Assembly (NCBI GenBank): GCA_016708435.1
Contig: JADJFV010000003.1
Location: 32,501-96,500, forward strand
DNA from: Leptospiraceae bacterium
Lineage (GTDB): Bacteria; Spirochaetota; Leptospiria; Leptospirales; Leptospiraceae
DNA length: 64,000 nucleotides
Reading direction: 5' to 3'
Each line of letters opens with the position of its first letter. Position 1 is the stretch's first letter. Positions 45,193 through 54,092 of the stretch are shown one piece after another. The translations under genes were made by a program, and so were the position numbers. The notes under the pieces were generated by a model. The model saw only the letters and a list, made by a program, of their open reading frames with translations. It was not told the DNA's origin and searched no databases.

Positions 45193-46221
45193 TCATATTT
45201 TTCCACGATAGATTGACTTAATGGTGGAGAAAATTCTTTGGTTGGCTTCGAGAGAGCCAAGAATTTTTTGCGAGCGCCCAGAAAGAACGCTTTCGACTTC
45301 TTGGTAAATATTAATCCATGGATTTGCTAGTTGTTTGGGTATTGTAGGTAGGGCAGTGGATTCTAAACTTCGAAAGCCTTTATAAAGTTTAGATTTTTTG
45401 GTGATAAAGAATTTATGGCCATCATTGCTTAGAATAAAACGAGCTTCTTCTGTTTGAATGTCGATTTCAAATTGAAAATAATTTCTCTTTCCGCCAGCTT
45501 CGAGAAATACAAAAACATTTTCGGGATACTCTAAAACGGCAATGGCTTGCTCTTCTATCTTTGCCTCTTTGTTTGCTTTGAGTAGTCTACTAGCAACACG
45601 AATAGGTTTTGCCTCGAGCAGATAATCAATATAATCCACTGCGTGAGTTCCATCATGTAAAAGCGGTCCACCTCCGCCGGCAAATGCATTTCCAGGATCT
45701 CGAAACGATGTCAACACAGATGCTCGAATCGTTCTAAGCTCGCCAAATTCTTTGGATTGGATTAATTCTTTTACATGCTTATAGAGAAAATGATAACGTC
45801 TTTCATGATTGACCCAAATTCTAAGGTTGTTTTTTTTTTGTAGAGCGACAAGCGACTTCAACTGTTTTTCGTTGATACAAACAGGCTTTTCGATGAGAAG
45901 ATTTTTTATGCCAAGAGAAATGGCAAACTTTGCATTTTCAAAATGAGCCTCAGAAGAGCTAGCAATAACAGCAAGATCAAAAGATTCTTTCTTGATATCG
46001 GCTAATGAAGATTTGACGGTAGCTGGTTTTATTTTCCACTGAGAGTAAAACTCCTCAACTGCATCCGTATCTATATCGTAGATTGCAGAGAGAGTAAATT
46101 TCTTTTTGCCAAAATTGGAAAGCAAAACTCCTGCGTGAGTGCAAGGGTGATAGCGGAGTTTATCATTTTCGAGAGTAGAGGCAATTCGTCCCAAACCTAA
46201 AAGTAAAGTTTTAAATTTCAT
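45193..46221 (-). CDS. Gfo/Idh/MocA-family oxidoreductase
   Basis: This NAD(P)-binding protein (342 aa) has a Rossmann start (LLLGLGRIAST) and the conserved lysine motif LLIEKPVCINE. HERRYHF and the catalytic HDGTHAVDYIDY lie in the C-terminal domain. The family oxidises or reduces sugars and related alcohols. Here it follows trmB with an 11-base overlap, and a glycosyltransferase lies further up the same strand, which suggests a role in sugar nucleotide or surface polysaccharide synthesis. The substrate is not known. Confidence 0.85.
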   Translation of the reverse strand: MKFKTLLLGLGRIASTLENDKLRYHPCTHAGVLLSNFGKKKFTLSAIYDIDTDAVEEFYSQWKIKPATVKSSLADIKKESFDLAVIASSSEAHFENAKFAISLGIKNLLIEKPVCINEKQLKSLVALQKKNNLRIWVNHERRYHFLYKHVKELIQSKEFGELRTIRASVLTSFRDPGNAFAGGGGPLLHDGTHAVDYIDYLLEAKPIRVASRLLKANKEAKIEEQAIAVLEYPENVFVFLEAGGKRNYFQFEIDIQTEEARFILSNDGHKFFITKKSKLYKGFRSLESTALPTIPKQLANPWINIYQEVESVLSGRSQKILGSLEANQRIFSTIKSIYRGKI

Positions 46222-46870
46222 TCTTTTCTTTTTCTAAGTAGTAGATAGTTTTATTTTCCATTCTTTTTTCTTTTTCAAATTTAGAAATTGGAAATGCCTG
46301 TCGTATGAATACATATTCAGAGCCAACGGACACAAATAAATTGTTATGCCTAAAGATTCGAATGGCAAATCTTGCGTAGCCGCCATGATCGGTAGCAAAT
46401 AGAAATCTGCCTTTGGATTTCAAAAGAGTATGGACTGTGAGTAGAAATTCTTGATTTACAGTTCGATTGTGCCAATGTTTTTTTTTAGGCCAGGGGTCGG
46501 GAAAGTTTAATACAATCGTGTGAAAGCTAGAATCAATGAATAATTCTTTTAGAAACCAATTGAAATTACAACAAATGAGTCTGATATTTTTTAATCCATA
46601 CTTTTCAATTTCTCGAATGGTAACAAGGAGTCTGTCTCTATTTTTTTCCATGAGAATATAGCCTGTGTGTGGATTTTTTCTGGCTAATTCGATGGCAACT
46701 TCTCCCCAACCAGAACCAAGCTCTAATACGAAATGTTGGATTTCTGTTCCGAAATACAAGGATGGGTTAATCTTTGTATCCCGTTTAAGTTCAATTAAAT
46801 ACTTCGACTCAAAGGGAAGTCTAGAAACTATTCCCCAAAGCTTTTCTGTGGTTTGCGAATCAACTTTCAT
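46211..46870 (-). CDS. trmB: tRNA (guanine-N7)-methyltransferase
   Basis: TrmB makes m7G46 in tRNA. It shows SAM motif I ELGSGWGEVAIELA and the TrmB signature LNFPDPWPKKKHWHNR. Length 219 aa. The ATG (46868-46870) directly abuts the terminal repeat of micro-ORF element copy 2, and its ribosome site AAGGTGAG lies inside that repeat. So the element appears to control translation initiation of this gene. It overlaps the Gfo/Idh gene by 11 bases. Confidence 0.93.
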   Translation of the reverse strand: MKVDSQTTEKLWGIVSRLPFESKYLIELKRDTKINPSLYFGTEIQHFVLELGSGWGEVAIELARKNPHTGYILMEKNRDRLLVTIREIEKYGLKNIRLICCNFNWFLKELFIDSSFHTIVLNFPDPWPKKKHWHNRTVNQEFLLTVHTLLKSKGRFLFATDHGGYARFAIRIFRHNNLFVSVGSEYVFIRQAFPISKFEKEKRMENKTIYYLEKEKNEI

Positions 46871-47112
46871 ATTATTAACTCACCTTACGCAAGGTGAGTG
46901 ACCAGCGTGCCCAGCGCTGAAGGGTGGGGTTACACCCGAACTCAATGTTGCTTCCGAGTGGGCGCAACATAATGGTGGGTTCGCCAAACTCAATGTTGCT
47001 CCCTAAGGGTCGCAACATAAGGCGGGCTATAGATTCATTAGATTTATCTAATATTCTTAAATTCATAAAATATTTCATAGGTTTATTCCTTTGCGTAAGG
47101 TGAGTTAATAAT
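46871..47112 (-). mobile_element. Palindromic micro-ORF element, copy 2 (complete)
   Basis: This 242-bp unit exactly fills the space between the glycosyltransferase stop (47113) and the trmB ATG (46870). Its ends are a perfect 22-bp inverted repeat (46871-46892 and 47091-47112; core ACTCACCTTACGC). Inside lie the hairpin CAGCG / CGCTG (about 46903-46919) and two tandem ATGTTGC...GCAACAT hairpin units, 48 bp apart (46939 and 46987). Blocks are shared with 7626-7790 and, less, with 43151-43304. No transposase is encoded; it resembles a MITE or a Rickettsia-type palindromic element. Confidence 0.8.
46875..47078 (-). CDS. Micro-ORF of the palindromic element, copy 2 (67 aa)
   Basis: ATG at 47076-47078 follows AAAGGAATAAACCT, a good ribosome site. 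The product contains NLRILDKSNESIA, two 16-residue repeats with core MLRPLGSNIEFG, and RWARWSLTLRKVS at the end; TAA at 46875-46877 is four bases before the trmB ATG. The frame continues upstream into the glycosyltransferase gene to 47192, but the ribosome site favours the short form. It shares RILDxSNExIA, PTIMLRPxGSNIEFGC and LRK with copy 1. No known domain. Confidence 0.5.
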   Translation of the reverse strand: MKYFMNLRILDKSNESIARLMLRPLGSNIEFGEPTIMLRPLGSNIEFGCNPTLQRWARWSLTLRKVS

Positions 47113-48258
47113 TTAAATCTTTTGGAGTAGAGAATCAAATACATTTTTTGTGTTACGGGCGGAATTTTCCCAGCTAAAATAATCCAAATCAATCTTAGGA
47201 ATTAAATTTGATTTTTCTAATTTATTGATTTCTTCTGCCCAGAGTTTTGGGTTTTCTGTTTTCAAGTAGGAAATTTTATCCTTTCCGATTTCTCTAAACG
47301 TAGGAATATCCGATACAATGCATTTGCGTTTATGAGCGAGTGCTTCTAAAAGTGGAATTCCAAATCCTTCATAGACAGAGGCAAACAAAAAGATTTCACA
47401 GCCTTTGTAGAGATTGTGAAGATCGATGTCATCTACATTGTCTAAGAGGATAATATCATTATGCTCATCCATTTCTTTTTCTAGTTCCAAAAGAAAGCTT
47501 TCCTTTTCCCAACCAACTTTCCCTGCAATTACCCAGGTTAGGCGGTTATTTGTAGTTAGCTTACGATATTCTTTGAATGCTTCTAGTAAGAATGGATAAT
47601 TCTTTCTAGGTTCAATCGTGGATACAGAAAGCAGATACGGCTTTTTTAGTTTTTGAATCCTATCGGATGGAGTTTTTAGACTGGAATTGATTGCTTCTTT
47701 TACATCCACACCGGGATAGGCAACACCTGTTTTATTTTCAGGATAATTAAAATGTTTTACTAAATCAACTCTTGTTTGCTCGGAGATGGAAAGGATAAAA
47801 TCAGATTTACGAACAGAATAACCCTGCACAAGTCTTTGTTGGATAGCGGCTAATAGCCTCATTGTCTCAGGATATTTATATAAAACCAAATCACAATAAG
47901 TCAATACAATCGGAAGTTTTGAAAAAAATAGGGGAGGGATTACTTGTTGTGAGCCCCAGAATAAATCCAGATGAAATTGATTTAAAGATAAGGGCAAACT
48001 GATATTAAAATAAGTAGCCCCTTTTTTAGAAAGGAAACCTTTGCCCTGATGAAATTCTACATTAGGAAGTTCTAATATAGTTTTATGAGATTCATGAATG
48101 GGGAGGTGACTAAATAAAACGAATTGGTATTTTTCCTTTTCTGGAAAATGTCGAATTGTTTCTGCAATAAGCCGACCAACACCCGATACACGGGTTGAAA
48201 GAGGTCTTGCATCGAGTCCGATTCTGTAAATTGTATTACCCTCTGACGCCTGCCGCAT
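47113..48258 (-). CDS. Glycosyltransferase family 4 (GT-B)
   Basis: This roughly 380-aa cytoplasmic or membrane-associated enzyme has the GT-B plan: an N-terminal Rossmann with LDARPLSTRVSGVGRLIAE and a C-terminal donor domain with VSTIEPRKNYPFLLEAF, VIAGKVGW and FASVYEGFGIPLLEALAHK (the E-x7-E motif region). It likely adds a sugar from a nucleotide sugar to a surface glycan. The frame opens with GTG at 48279 and has ATG at 48258; I use the ATG. It overlaps the FecR-like gene by about 20 bases. Confidence 0.88.
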   Translation of the reverse strand: MRQASEGNTIYRIGLDARPLSTRVSGVGRLIAETIRHFPEKEKYQFVLFSHLPIHESHKTILELPNVEFHQGKGFLSKKGATYFNISLPLSLNQFHLDLFWGSQQVIPPLFFSKLPIVLTYCDLVLYKYPETMRLLAAIQQRLVQGYSVRKSDFILSISEQTRVDLVKHFNYPENKTGVAYPGVDVKEAINSSLKTPSDRIQKLKKPYLLSVSTIEPRKNYPFLLEAFKEYRKLTTNNRLTWVIAGKVGWEKESFLLELEKEMDEHNDIILLDNVDDIDLHNLYKGCEIFLFASVYEGFGIPLLEALAHKRKCIVSDIPTFREIGKDKISYLKTENPKLWAEEINKLEKSNLIPKIDLDYFSWENSARNTKNVFDSLLQKI

Positions 48259-48490
48259 GAGTGGGATCGGAGTCTCCACCGGCAGACTTTATAATGTCTT
48301 TTACGATGACAGTTTGGTCATTCGGAATCATGTAGGTGACACCATTTACTTCAATTTCCAATTTTGCATTCGAGCCTGTTTTGATTTTTGCTTCGAGAGA
48401 AATCTTGGTTCCTTTTTTAGCAGGAACTTTTTTTCCACCGTCGGTAATTTCTATTGTTCCGAGTGCTTGCGTAATTAATACTTCGTTCAT
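48236..48490 (-). CDS. Small FecR-like beta-rich protein
   Basis: This 84-aa protein begins MNEVLITQALGTIEITDGGK. A LEAKIKTGSNAKLEIEVNGV segment follows, the pattern of the FecR-type domain or secreted retention modules. No signal peptide is seen. It overlaps miaB (ATGA) and runs into the glycosyltransferase gene, so it is embedded in the operon. It could regulate or bind surface assembly proteins; function is not known. Confidence 0.6.
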   Translation of the reverse strand: MNEVLITQALGTIEITDGGKKVPAKKGTKISLEAKIKTGSNAKLEIEVNGVTYMIPNDQTVIVKDIIKSAGGDSDPTHAAGVRG

Positions 48491-49866
48491 ATCATCTTTC
48501 CTTTTAAAGTGGCACTTGTTGCAGATTCAATTTTTACTTGCACAGTTTGACCGATCATTTCTTCTATCGTTTTATTTTCAGGGGTAGAGAATACTACCAT
48601 TCTACCGCTGTCAGTTCTTCCAGAAAGTTCTTTGGCTGATTTACGCGACCTGTCTTCTACTAAGACTTCAAAAGTCTTACCGATTCGAAGTTTGTTTTGG
48701 TAATCTGAAATTCCAGTTTGCAGTTCAACTAGCTCAGTAAGCCGTGCTGACTTTTCTTCTTCGGAAACATCGTCTTTCAAAAGCCGCTTTGCAACAGTTC
48801 CTTCTCTTTCTGAATACTTAAACATAAACGCCATATCAAATTGAACCCGCTTGACTACATCGAGAGTATCTAAGAATTCTTCTTTTGTTTCGGTTGGAAA
48901 TCCTACAATAATATCGGTTGTAATTCCGCAATCCGGAACAACAGAGCGAATCTCATCTACTACATCTAAGAATTCTTCTTTTGTATAAGTTCTCTTCATT
49001 GCTTCGAGGACACGAGTATTTCCTGCTTGCAACGGCAAATGGATATTAGACGAAAAACGCTTTTCGCTTGCCATGAGTTTTAATAGATGCATAGGAAAAT
49101 CTTTTGGATGTGGAGAGGTAAACCTGACTCTCTCAATCGTAGTCTCTTCTAATATTGCCTCAATCAAATAAGCAAAGTCCTTTTCTTCCTGGCGATAAGA
49201 ATTTACATTTTGACCGAGTAGGGTGACTTGCTTGATTCCTTTATCAACTAACTTCTTAACTTCGTCAACGATTGATTGCACATCTCGACTTCTCTCGCGC
49301 CCTCTTGTATAAGGAACGACACAAAAAGTGCAGAAATTATTGCAGCCACGCATAATCGTGACAAATGCTTGTATGCCGTTAATTACCTGTGGTTCGATTT
49401 CATCGTAGGTTTCAATTTTAGAAAGTCGTGTTAGGTTTACTCGCTGTTCGCCGCTACGAATTTTTTGAATTAAACTAGGAAGATCACGGTAATTATCGGG
49501 ACCAACCACCAAATCAAGCGGCAATTCCTGATGAAATAAATCATCACCTAGATTTTGTGCCATACAACCAAGGACACCAATTACAAGTTTAGGATTTCTC
49601 TTCTTTAAATAACCAAGATTTTGCAGGCGACTATAAATTTTTGCATGAGCGTTTTCGCGGACAGCACAGGTATTTAAAAAAATAATATCAGAGGATTCGA
49701 CATCTTCAGTGCTTAAATATTCCGCTTTATTCATTAGGCTTTTTACGATTCCAGAATCATACTCGTTCATCTGGCATCCGTAGGTTTCGATGTAAACCTT
49801 ACCCAGTCCCTTTGTAGATTCTATTAAATCGGACTCGGTTACTTCTGTTTTTAAAATTGTCTGCAT
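48487..49866 (-). CDS. miaB: tRNA-2-methylthio-N6-dimethylallyladenosine synthase
   Basis: MiaB adds the methylthio group to i6A37 of tRNA. Three cluster-binding Cys residues lie in the UPF0004 domain (YGCQMNEYDS, NTCAVRENA, GVLGCMAQ). The radical SAM motif is CNNFCTFC near residue 175, with GRERSR after it. A TRAM domain ends the protein (KTFEVLVEDRS...GRMVVFSTPE). Length 459 aa. It starts the operon with the FecR-like gene. Confidence 0.95.
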   Translation of the reverse strand: MQTILKTEVTESDLIESTKGLGKVYIETYGCQMNEYDSGIVKSLMNKAEYLSTEDVESSDIIFLNTCAVRENAHAKIYSRLQNLGYLKKRNPKLVIGVLGCMAQNLGDDLFHQELPLDLVVGPDNYRDLPSLIQKIRSGEQRVNLTRLSKIETYDEIEPQVINGIQAFVTIMRGCNNFCTFCVVPYTRGRERSRDVQSIVDEVKKLVDKGIKQVTLLGQNVNSYRQEEKDFAYLIEAILEETTIERVRFTSPHPKDFPMHLLKLMASEKRFSSNIHLPLQAGNTRVLEAMKRTYTKEEFLDVVDEIRSVVPDCGITTDIIVGFPTETKEEFLDTLDVVKRVQFDMAFMFKYSEREGTVAKRLLKDDVSEEEKSARLTELVELQTGISDYQNKLRIGKTFEVLVEDRSRKSAKELSGRTDSGRMVVFSTPENKTIEEMIGQTVQVKIESATSATLKGKMI

Positions 49867-49930
49867 AAGTTTAAAAAATGGATAAGGGATTGTTTGTAAA
49901 GAAGATTATTTGGTGAACAACAATGCCCCC

Positions 49931-49959
49931 GTAGGGAACGGTTTGAAACCGTTCCCTAC
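49931..49959. repeat. 14-bp perfect hairpin overlapping a stop codon
   Basis: GTAGGGAACGGTTT (49931-49944) and AAACCGTTCCCTAC (49946-49959) pair perfectly around one G. The TAG stop of the MORN gene (49956-49958) lies inside. It is a dispersed-repeat type hairpin and may also stop transcription. Confidence 0.7.
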
Positions 49960-50582
49960 TTCTCACTAATCTTGCCCGCGCGATAAATTAAATACTCCAC
50001 CTTATTATCAGGGAGTAAAGTCTTCTTAGCCTCGCCGTTTAGTTTGCCTTCATACCAGATGGATTCAATAGTGCCTTTTTCCTTTGTGTTGTTAAGGGTT
50101 AATATGCCTTTGCCGTGGGGTTTGCCGGAAATCATATCACCTGAATAAATATCACCGTTTAAATAGTAAATCTTTCCAACGCCATTTGCCTGGTAGTCTA
50201 CCAAATCGCCCTCGTAGATTTCGCCTGTTTTGTAGGCGAGTTTACCAACGCCGGTTTTGCATTCACCTTCGATGCAGACAGTGTGGCTTAACCGAAAGGT
50301 TGCCCATAGCATTAAAACAAGACTGAGTAAGAGGTAATTACGGATTATGTTTTCGTGGAAGGATTCACGAGTGACCATTTTCTGGAGAACAAGGATTAGC
50401 CCGAGAGCAAATATGGAATTTAGAAAGAAGATTCCAAATAACATACCAATCCAGCGGCTAGTTCCGATTATCCCATAATAGGGAAGAGAGAAATGATTTG
50501 CAAGAGGAGTGTAATTTAAAACTGCCAGAAAAAAAAGAACAGCTATATTATACGAAATAAAGATAAAAATTAATTTTTTCAT
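49956..50582 (-). CDS. Membrane protein with C-terminal MORN repeats
   Basis: The first 120 residues contain three to four membrane helices (about 3-22, 43-65, 85-100). The C-terminal part holds about four MORN repeats (GEIYEGDLVDYQANGVGKIY, then YLNGDIYSGDMISGKPHGKG). MORN repeats bind lipids or proteins. Start ATG at 50582 overlaps the U32 stop (ATGA). It is a cousin of the MORN lipoprotein at 54093. The exact role is unknown. Confidence 0.8.
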   Translation of the reverse strand: MKKLIFIFISYNIAVLFFLAVLNYTPLANHFSLPYYGIIGTSRWIGMLFGIFFLNSIFALGLILVLQKMVTRESFHENIIRNYLLLSLVLMLWATFRLSHTVCIEGECKTGVGKLAYKTGEIYEGDLVDYQANGVGKIYYLNGDIYSGDMISGKPHGKGILTLNNTKEKGTIESIWYEGKLNGEAKKTLLPDNKVEYLIYRAGKISEK

Positions 50583-51844
50583 TTTGCTTTGATCCTTTCG
50601 GGTTGTCTGAGAACACTGAGTATAGAATGATTTTGAACGGGAAAAGGAATTTTGATTTGCACATCTCCCATTCCCCCACTTAGAACGTCTTTACGATTTC
50701 CTCTAAAATACAATTCCTCGACAACAAAACTTTGTGAGGCAAATTCGCCAGGCTGAAATACTTCGACTGAATCGCCTACTTGGATTTTGTTTTTAATTTC
50801 AAAGGTGGAAAGAGTATCACTGACTGATTTGACATTACCCGCAAACATTTGGGATTGTAAATAGGAATGTCCGACGTCATAGTTTTGAAATTCTTTTTCG
50901 TCTTCGGGAACCTGATCTTCCATTCCGCGGGTGAGAAATCCGGAAAAATATCTACGCGATGCAACTTTGTCTAGCTCGACAAGCAAATCGGGATTAAACT
51001 CTCTGCCTGCTTGTAAATCGTCTAAGGCTTTTCGATAGCTTCTAGCGACTAACGCTACATAGTATTCGTTTTTAGTTCTGCCTTCTACTTTAATGGAATC
51101 GACTCCGGCGTCTCTAATTTCTCTTAAGTATTGAATGGCTCGCATATCTTTTGAATTCATAAGAAAGGTTCCTTCTTCTTCTGATTCAATAATTTCCATC
51201 GGCTCATCATTTTGTCTTGGATTGGTGACAAAGATTTTATATTGATCGCGACAGGCATTATTACAGGCACCTTGGTTTGCATCTCGATGTGTAAAATAAT
51301 TACTCATAAGACATCTACCACTATGAGCAATGCAAACAGCCCCATGAACAAATACTTCTAGCTCCATATCGGGAACTTGATCCCTGATTTCTTTGATCTC
51401 TTGAATGCTTACTTCTCTTGAGAGGATAACGCGTGTTGCCCCAATTGACTTCCAAAATTTTACAGCCGCATAATTCATAGTATTAGCCTGAACAGAAATA
51501 TGAATATCAATTTCGGGAGCAATTTCTCTTGTGAGATAAATTAAACCTGGGTCTGCCATGATAAATCCATCCGGCTTTAAGCCCGCCATTTCTTTTAGGT
51601 ATTTCGGATAACTTCCCAGTTTAGAATTACGAGGAAATGCATTGATAGTAAAATAGATTTTCTTATCGCGGGAGTGAGCGTAGTCGATAGCAGTCTTTAG
51701 ATGCTCAAGAGTAAATTCATTTTCACGCGCCCGTAGCGAATAACGGGGAACGCCGCAATAAGTTGCATCCGCACCATAGAGATAAGCAAGCTCCAATTTT
51801 TCAAGATTGCCCGCAGGCATAAGTAATTCAGGTATTATGTTCAC
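50579..51844 (-). CDS. trhP: Peptidase U32 family protein (YegQ/TrhP-like)
   Basis: This 421-aa TIM-barrel protein has the U32 signature EVFVHGAVCIAHSGRCLMSN, followed by the Cys pair region QGACNNACR. The four cysteines (two in CIAHSGRC, two in CNNAC) likely hold an Fe-S cluster. U32 proteins of this group (YegQ/TrhP) make hydroxyuridine in tRNA from prephenate. A C-terminal beta domain (about 340-410) is present. It heads a two-gene operon with the MORN protein. Confidence 0.8.
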   Translation of the reverse strand: MNIIPELLMPAGNLEKLELAYLYGADATYCGVPRYSLRARENEFTLEHLKTAIDYAHSRDKKIYFTINAFPRNSKLGSYPKYLKEMAGLKPDGFIMADPGLIYLTREIAPEIDIHISVQANTMNYAAVKFWKSIGATRVILSREVSIQEIKEIRDQVPDMELEVFVHGAVCIAHSGRCLMSNYFTHRDANQGACNNACRDQYKIFVTNPRQNDEPMEIIESEEEGTFLMNSKDMRAIQYLREIRDAGVDSIKVEGRTKNEYYVALVARSYRKALDDLQAGREFNPDLLVELDKVASRRYFSGFLTRGMEDQVPEDEKEFQNYDVGHSYLQSQMFAGNVKSVSDTLSTFEIKNKIQVGDSVEVFQPGEFASQSFVVEELYFRGNRKDVLSGGMGDVQIKIPFPVQNHSILSVLRQPERIKAK

Positions 51845-52248
51845 ACTTCCAGAATTTATAGAAAAGCTGTCTAGTCAAGAAAGAGAATTTTTAAGATTAC
51901 CAACTCATTGGATTCGTCTTTCTTCTTTCACTTTTTGGTGATTTTGATGGAGCTGATAAGTCCCTTGAAATCAGACACAGTTCTTGAACGGGAGACATGT
52001 AGCTTTTGGCATTGTGATAAGTGTTGAATAAATTCTCACGCTTTGGCTTCCAATTCCTTTTTATGAATTCCATGGGGTGGGGTTAATTTAGCGGATACTT
52101 TTTAATGGTGACAATGGCAGAATGTTTGACATATGGGATGGTGGAATCCATATTATTTCTTATCGTTCTTTTATCTGTTCATCGGTGGTAAATTCCTAAA
52201 CCCCAAAAAAGGAATGACCATTCTCTTTTTCTTTAGAATGTTGTTTCT
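51845..52248. other. 404-bp intergenic gap with one short repeat
   Basis: I see no coding frame with a ribosome site here. ATCGGTGGTAAATT (52181-52194) is of the ATCGGTGGTA repeat family. The region is the divergent space between the U32 gene and the cobalamin adenosyltransferase gene and likely holds both promoters. Confidence 0.5.
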
Positions 52249-52812
52249 ATGAAGATATATACTAAGACAGGGGATAAGGGCAAAACGTCCTTAGCCTCAG
52301 GGAAGCGTGTTTCTAAGTCGGATGATTTGGTTAGTCTCTATGGAATTTGTGACGAGTTAAATTCCCAGATTGGAATTGCGGTTTCCTTTTTGAAAGAGGA
52401 CTCGGCTATTAAAGATCCGCTTTTTATTACTCAGAATTTACTTTTTGAGTTAGGCTCTGAGCTTGCGGGGTTTAGATTAAATGATGCGGCTGCCTCTATT
52501 ATTTTCGAGACAGATATAACACATTTAGAAAAAGCAATCGATGACTGGACAGCAAAACTTCCAGAGATGAAAAGTTTTATTCTTCCCGGCGGTGCCAAGA
52601 CTGCTTCTTTCTTACATGTGGCGCGAACGATTTGTCGTGAGTTAGAAAGAGAAATGATTAAAGCCAAAGAGAAGGGGCTTGAGATTTTTGATATGAGCTT
52701 AATCTATGTTAACCGCTTGTCAGATTTTCTTTTTGTTGCCGCAAGGTTTGCCAATTTGGAAGAAGGCATTTCTGATATCAAATGGACTTCTCGCGCTAAG
52801 GCGATGAAATGA
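52249..52812 (+). CDS. pduO: Cob(I)alamin adenosyltransferase, PduO type
   Basis: This adds the adenosyl group of ATP to cob(I)alamin. PduO motifs: IYTKTGDKGKTSLASGKRV with its ATP-binding loop and the Arg-rich CRELERE (about 128-134). A DMSLIYVNRLSDFLFVAARF end is typical. Length 187 aa. It is unlinked to the cobTSC operon but acts in the same pathway. The next gene overlaps by 4 bases (ATGA). Confidence 0.93.
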   Translation: MKIYTKTGDKGKTSLASGKRVSKSDDLVSLYGICDELNSQIGIAVSFLKEDSAIKDPLFITQNLLFELGSELAGFRLNDAAASIIFETDITHLEKAIDDWTAKLPEMKSFILPGGAKTASFLHVARTICRELEREMIKAKEKGLEIFDMSLIYVNRLSDFLFVAARFANLEEGISDIKWTSRAKAMK

Positions 52813-54083
52813 CTAAGACTCACCCGACTGGAATCTACATTCTATTCTTTACCGAAATGTGGGAGCGGTTTAGTTATTATGGAATGCGAGCCATTTTAAT
52901 ATTATACCTCGTAAAGTATTTTAATTACAGTGACGAATTTGCTGGAAGTGTCTATGGCGCCTACACTGGATTAGTCTACCTCACTCCAATCCTAGGTGGC
53001 TATATTGCTGATAGGTTCATTGGTTTTAAGAATGCAATTTTTCTTGGTGGGACTCTTATGATGTGCGGGCATATTTCTCTTGCCATTAGTTCGATTGAGT
53101 TCTTTTATTTGGGGTTACTTCTTCTTATCCTCGGAAATGGATTTTTTAAACCAAATATTTCTACTTACCTCGGCACCCTCTACGCGGATAAGCCTGAATT
53201 AAAAGATTCAGGATTTACCATATTCTATATGGGCATAAATCTAGGTGGAATGTTTGGACCTCTTCTTTGTGGCTACCTGGGAGAAGTCCACGGCTGGCAT
53301 TATGGATTTGGATTGGCAGGAGTGGGAATGCTTGCGGGGCTAATCGTATTTAAACTCGGTTTACCCACATTAGCCGCCAACGAAAAATCTAGCTCTCAGT
53401 CCAAAGAAAGCGCAAACTCGGAATTACTCACGCCAATTGAAAAACAAAGAATCCTTGTGATCTTGATAATGTCTATATTTACCATGTTCTTTTGGTTTGC
53501 CTTCGAGCAGGCGGGTTCTTCTATGAACCTTTTTGCCGACCGGTATATGGACAGAAACCTCTTTGGAACAGAAATTCCTGCCTCTCTCTTTCAATCTGTA
53601 AATGCGTTTCTGATTTTAGTTCTTGCGCCACTCTTCGCTAGACTCTGGACTGACCTTGCTGATAAAAAGCGAGAGCCGAATACTCCTTTGAAGTTTTCTT
53701 TTGCCTTTGTTTTACTCGGAATTGGATTTTTATTTTTAGTTTTTGGCTCGCAGGGAATTGAGCCCGGATCTGTTGTGAAGACTTCAATGCTTTGGTTAAA
53801 TCTTGCGATTTTATTTCATACGATGGGTGAGCTTTGCATTTCTCCCGTAGGACTTTCTATGGTCTCAAAGCTTTCCCCCGCACGATTTGGTGGACTTTTG
53901 ATGGGGACTTGGTTTTTATCGAACGCCATTTCTCATTATGTGGCAGGTTTCTTCTCAGGAAAAATGAGCCAATTTACCAATCTTTCTGACTTTTTTCTCA
54001 TCTTTGTTTACACATCTTTTACTAGTGCCATAATTTTATTCTTGTTAAATAAGAAATTAAATACCATGATGCATAATCACTAG
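52809..54083 (+). CDS. Proton-coupled oligopeptide transporter (POT/PTR2)
   Basis: This inner-membrane MFS protein imports di- and tripeptides with protons. The family signature EMWERFSYYGMRAILILYLV includes the ExxERFxYY motif in helix 1. GAYTGLVYLTPILGGYIADR and FYMGINLGGMFGPL also fit. About 12 helices in 424 aa, a bit shorter than the 14 of many POT proteins. ATG overlaps the pduO stop. It may feed amino acids to the cell; a link to B12 is not apparent. Confidence 0.9.
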   Translation: MTKTHPTGIYILFFTEMWERFSYYGMRAILILYLVKYFNYSDEFAGSVYGAYTGLVYLTPILGGYIADRFIGFKNAIFLGGTLMMCGHISLAISSIEFFYLGLLLLILGNGFFKPNISTYLGTLYADKPELKDSGFTIFYMGINLGGMFGPLLCGYLGEVHGWHYGFGLAGVGMLAGLIVFKLGLPTLAANEKSSSQSKESANSELLTPIEKQRILVILIMSIFTMFFWFAFEQAGSSMNLFADRYMDRNLFGTEIPASLFQSVNAFLILVLAPLFARLWTDLADKKREPNTPLKFSFAFVLLGIGFLFLVFGSQGIEPGSVVKTSMLWLNLAILFHTMGELCISPVGLSMVSKLSPARFGGLLMGTWFLSNAISHYVAGFFSGKMSQFTNLSDFFLIFVYTSFTSAIILFLLNKKLNTMMHNH

Positions 54084-54092
54084 GGTTAGAAC

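Noticed and set aside
46875..47192. Extended form of micro-ORF copy 2 into the glycosyltransferase gene
   Set aside because: The extra 38 codons overlap a well-supported gene in another frame; the ATG at 47078 has the ribosome site.
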